A model generated the notes under the pieces. The model did no database searches, was not told where the DNA came from, and worked only from the letters and a program-made list of their open reading frames with translations. Position numbers and translations under genes: made by a program. Shown here in pieces: positions 13,633 to 15,515 of a stretch of DNA of 15,515 nucleotides. Every line of letters starts with the position of its first letter. Position 1 is the first letter of the stretch. Where the stretch lies: NCBI GenBank assembly GCA_031401675.1, contig JANNRR010000079.1, positions 1 to 15,515 of the forward strand, in the 5' to 3' direction. Source of the DNA: JANNRR01 sp031401675 (lineage in GTDB: Bacteria > Pseudomonadota > Alphaproteobacteria > Rhodobacterales > Rhodobacteraceae).

Positions 13633-14750
13633 GCCGCCGCCTCGGTGTTCCGCCGGCGCTTCGGCAACCCCGCCACCCACAGCATCGCCGCGGCCAGCCC
13701 CGCTCCAAAAATCACCGGCAGATAGACCACCGGATACAACCGCGCGTCCGACTGGGCCAGATCGGTCGCGGCATTGCTGATCAGTTGCGTGACGATCAGC
13801 AGCACCACCGCACCGATGATCTGCCGCCACACCCCGAACCGGCTGAAGGCCCCAAGCATCAACGTCGAAAACCCGATCAACGCCGCCGCCGTGCCCAGCA
13901 GCGGCTGCGCCAGACGGTTGTGCGCCTCGACCAGAAAGCCGGCGCGGCTCTGCCCGGACTGCGTCGCATCAGCGCTACTGGCCCGCAGCAACTCCAGCGT
14001 GCCCAGTTCTGCGGCATTGCGAACCTGCGGCTCCTGTTCGGCAATCAGCGCCGCCATGTCATAGGCGAAATCGGCAAAAGTCGTGGTGAACAGCCGGTTG
14101 TTCGGGGCCCGAAGCGTCTGCGCCATGCCGTCGAACATCAAGAGCTTCGGCCCGGTTTCGCCGCGCACCAGCAATGCCCGCCGCGCCGTGTAGGTGGTCC
14201 GCTGGTCCGGCGTGCGCGCATCCGAAAGAAAGACGTCGCGCAACTCGCCCAGTGGGGTGATTTCCCGGATATACAGCGTCAGGCCTTCGGCCGGATGCAG
14301 GAACGCGCCCTCGACCAGAAACCGCGCGGTGATGTTCTGGCTGATCTCGGCGCTGCGCTGCGCCAGTTGTGTGCGGCTGGCCGGCACCAGCACATTCATC
14401 AGGATCGCCATCATCGCGGCAACGATCAGCCCGAAATACAGCACCGGCCGCGCCAGCCGCCACGGCGAAAAGCCGGTGGCCTGCATCACCACCAGTTCGC
14501 TTTCCGTCATCAATCGGTTGGTACAATAGATCGCCGCGACAAAGGCCGACACCGGCAGCACCAGCCGGATCACTGATGGCAGGGTCAGTGCGGTGAACTC
14601 CAGAAACACCAGAGCTGTCTGACCATCGCCAATCAGCTGGCCAAACAGCGAAACGGCGCGGTTGATCCAGTAAACCCCGACCAGCACCAGCGAGAAGAAC
14701 CCGAACAGCACCATCAGTTGCGACAGCATGTATCTGTCCAGTCTGGTCAC
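13629..14750 (-). CDS. lptF: LPS export ABC transporter permease LptF
   Basis: The 373-residue product is the partner permease of LptG. It has an N-terminal helix (about 11-32, LMVLFGFFSLVLVGVYWINR), helices at about 58-78 and 100-122, and the coupling segment MTESELVVMQATGFSPW (81-97). A periplasmic jellyroll lies at about 125-270 and three C-terminal helices lie in the last 100 residues. I use the GTG at 14750 (reading MTRLDRYMLSQL) because family members start with an RxDRYxLSQL-type segment. An ATG seven codons later (14729) would drop it. It is the first gene of the minus-strand run and diverges from pepA across 137 bases. The same divergent pepA arrangement occurs in other Gram-negatives, E. 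coli included. Confidence 0.92.
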   Translation of the reverse strand: MTRLDRYMLSQLMVLFGFFSLVLVGVYWINRAVSLFGQLIGDGQTALVFLEFTALTLPSVIRLVLPVSAFVAAIYCTNRLMTESELVVMQATGFSPWRLARPVLYFGLIVAAMMAILMNVLVPASRTQLAQRSAEISQNITARFLVEGAFLHPAEGLTLYIREITPLGELRDVFLSDARTPDQRTTYTARRALLVRGETGPKLLMFDGMAQTLRAPNNRLFTTTFADFAYDMAALIAEQEPQVRNAAELGTLELLRASSADATQSGQSRAGFLVEAHNRLAQPLLGTAAALIGFSTLMLGAFSRFGVWRQIIGAVVLLIVTQLISNAATDLAQSDARLYPVVYLPVIFGAGLAAAMLWVAGLPKRRRNTEAAA

Positions 14751-14887
14751 GCTGTTCTGCTCCCGTCCCCGTCCGGGCCGGACCCTAATCCATATCCCGC
14801 GCGCCGAAAACTGCTATCTGGTCATCCGCCGGGGCAGCGGCTACCACTGGCCAAACCCGCCATTGCCCGCCCGCAGGAGCTCCGCCG
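14751..14887. promoter_or_regulatory. Divergent lptF/pepA intergenic region
   Basis: These 137 bases must hold the promoters of both lptF (leftward) and pepA (rightward), as both genes start a unit here. AT-richer pockets lie at 14787-14796 (TAATCCATAT) and 14808-14818 (AAAACTGCTAT). I could not assign -35 and -10 boxes with confidence. No operator-like palindrome stands out. Confidence 0.45.
14875..14879 (+). promoter_or_regulatory. Ribosome binding site of pepA
   Basis: AGGAG lies eight bases before the ATG at 14888 and supports that start. Confidence 0.7.
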
Positions 14888-15515
14888 ATGACCACGCCCG
14901 TTTCGCTCAGTTTCGCTGCCGCCAGCGCCGCTGCCGCCACCGCCGAAGCCATCGCCGCTTTCAGCGGCAGGCTGGTGGTGTTCGCATCCGGAACCGGCCC
15001 GCTTGACACAATGGCCCGCCGGGTCAACCGCCTGATGCGCGGCGGGCTCGACAGGGTGATCGCGTCCGACGCCTACGGCAAGCTGGCCGCCGGCGAAGGC
15101 TTCGATCTGGCCTATCCGGTCGGTCTGGCCGCCGAAGCGGTGCATCTGGTCAAGCTGCCGCGCCGTCCGTCTCTGGCCGAGGCGCGCAAGGCCGGGGCGG
15201 CCATCGGCAAGGTGACCGGCACCTCTTCGGTGCTGATCCTGGCCGGGTCGCTGCCGCAGGTCGCCGAACTGGCCTACGGCCTGTCGCTGCGCCGCTACGA
15301 GTTCACCGACCGCAAGACCGGCGAAAAGCCCGCCGCCGGCAGCGTCAGCATCATCGTCGCGGATCCTGCCGCCGCCACCGCCGCCTTTGCCCCGCATCTG
15401 GCCCGCACCGAAGGTGTGTTCTTCACCCGCGATCTGGTCTCGGAACCGGCCAACGTGCTGACAACGCAGGAGTTCGCCGACCGGCTGCAAGCATTGACCA
15501 GCCTGGGGCTGCAGG
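14888..15515 (+). CDS. pepA: Leucyl aminopeptidase, 5' part
   Basis: The frame runs from ATG 14888 off the window edge, giving the first 209 residues of an M17 aminopeptidase of about 480-500 residues. PepA removes N-terminal amino acids in the cytosol, and in E. coli it also binds DNA. The visible part is the N-terminal macro-like domain (VVFASGTGPL, LMRGGLDRVIASDAYGKLAAGEG split over 53-75, TSSVLILAGSLPQVAELAYGL). The linker into the catalytic domain follows, FFTRDLVSEPANVLTTQEFADRL (about 179-201), a strong family signature. The metal ligands (NTDAEGR region) lie beyond the window, so catalytic competence cannot be judged. It is divergent from lptF. Confidence 0.93.
   Translation, partial: MTTPVSLSFAAASAAAATAEAIAAFSGRLVVFASGTGPLDTMARRVNRLMRGGLDRVIASDAYGKLAAGEGFDLAYPVGLAAEAVHLVKLPRRPSLAEARKAGAAIGKVTGTSSVLILAGSLPQVAELAYGLSLRRYEFTDRKTGEKPAAGSVSIIVADPAAATAAFAPHLARTEGVFFTRDLVSEPANVLTTQEFADRLQALTSLGLQ

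Noticed and set aside
12517..14576. Two overlapping long + strand frames opposite lptG and lptF
   Set aside because: They lie wholly antisense to membrane permease genes with clear helices and coupling motifs. The products are His/Arg/Gln-rich without structure.

Overview
The window looks like a chromosomal segment of an alphaproteobacterium of the Rhodobacterales (Rhodobacter/Paracoccaceae-like). The evidence is high GC with strongly GC-biased third positions, short or overlapping gene junctions, and family-typical gene blocks: prfA-prmC-DUF4167, and lptF-lptG-lptD-surA-pdxA-rsmA diverging from pepA. No rRNA, tRNA, CRISPR array, transposase or phage gene was seen. No stretch longer than about 300 bases lacks a gene.

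Left part (1-3946, + strand). The 3' end of an M20-family amidohydrolase is followed by a small lipoprotein gene whose last quarter appears displaced into another frame, and then a three-copy 16/17-base tandem repeat. Next is a tightly coupled run: speB-type agmatinase, a strikingly AT-rich orphan gene for a two-helix membrane protein, a second ureohydrolase resembling 4-guanidinobutyrase (GbuA), and a DUF1499 protein. All junctions overlap by 1-4 bases. The enzymes suggest release of urea from agmatine and from a guanidino acid, that is, arginine-derived nitrogen and polyamine metabolism.

Middle part (3947-7154, + strand). A GC-rich hairpin element of a type recalled from Rhodobacterales intergenic regions precedes prfA (release factor 1). 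prfA overlaps prmC, the methyltransferase that modifies its GGQ glutamine. A DUF4167 protein with a long Arg/Asp/Gln-rich repeat tail follows.

Right part (7225-14750, - strand). Read in transcription order this is lptF, lptG, lptD, a SurA-like chaperone, pdxA and rsmA. It joins the two inner-membrane LPS-export permeases, the outer-membrane LPS translocon and a periplasmic chaperone to vitamin B6 synthesis and 16S rRNA dimethylation. The 3' half keeps the lptD-surA-pdxA-rsmA order known from Escherichia coli. The start of pepA (leucyl aminopeptidase) diverges from lptF and runs off the right edge.

I did not find a convincing new multi-gene system. The best candidates for a second look are the AT-rich membrane gene between the two ureohydrolases, the frame-displaced lipoprotein C-terminus, the LptD cysteine layout and the non-coding elements. 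GC figures were counted by hand. Family assignments rest on motifs and remembered sequences, not on searches.
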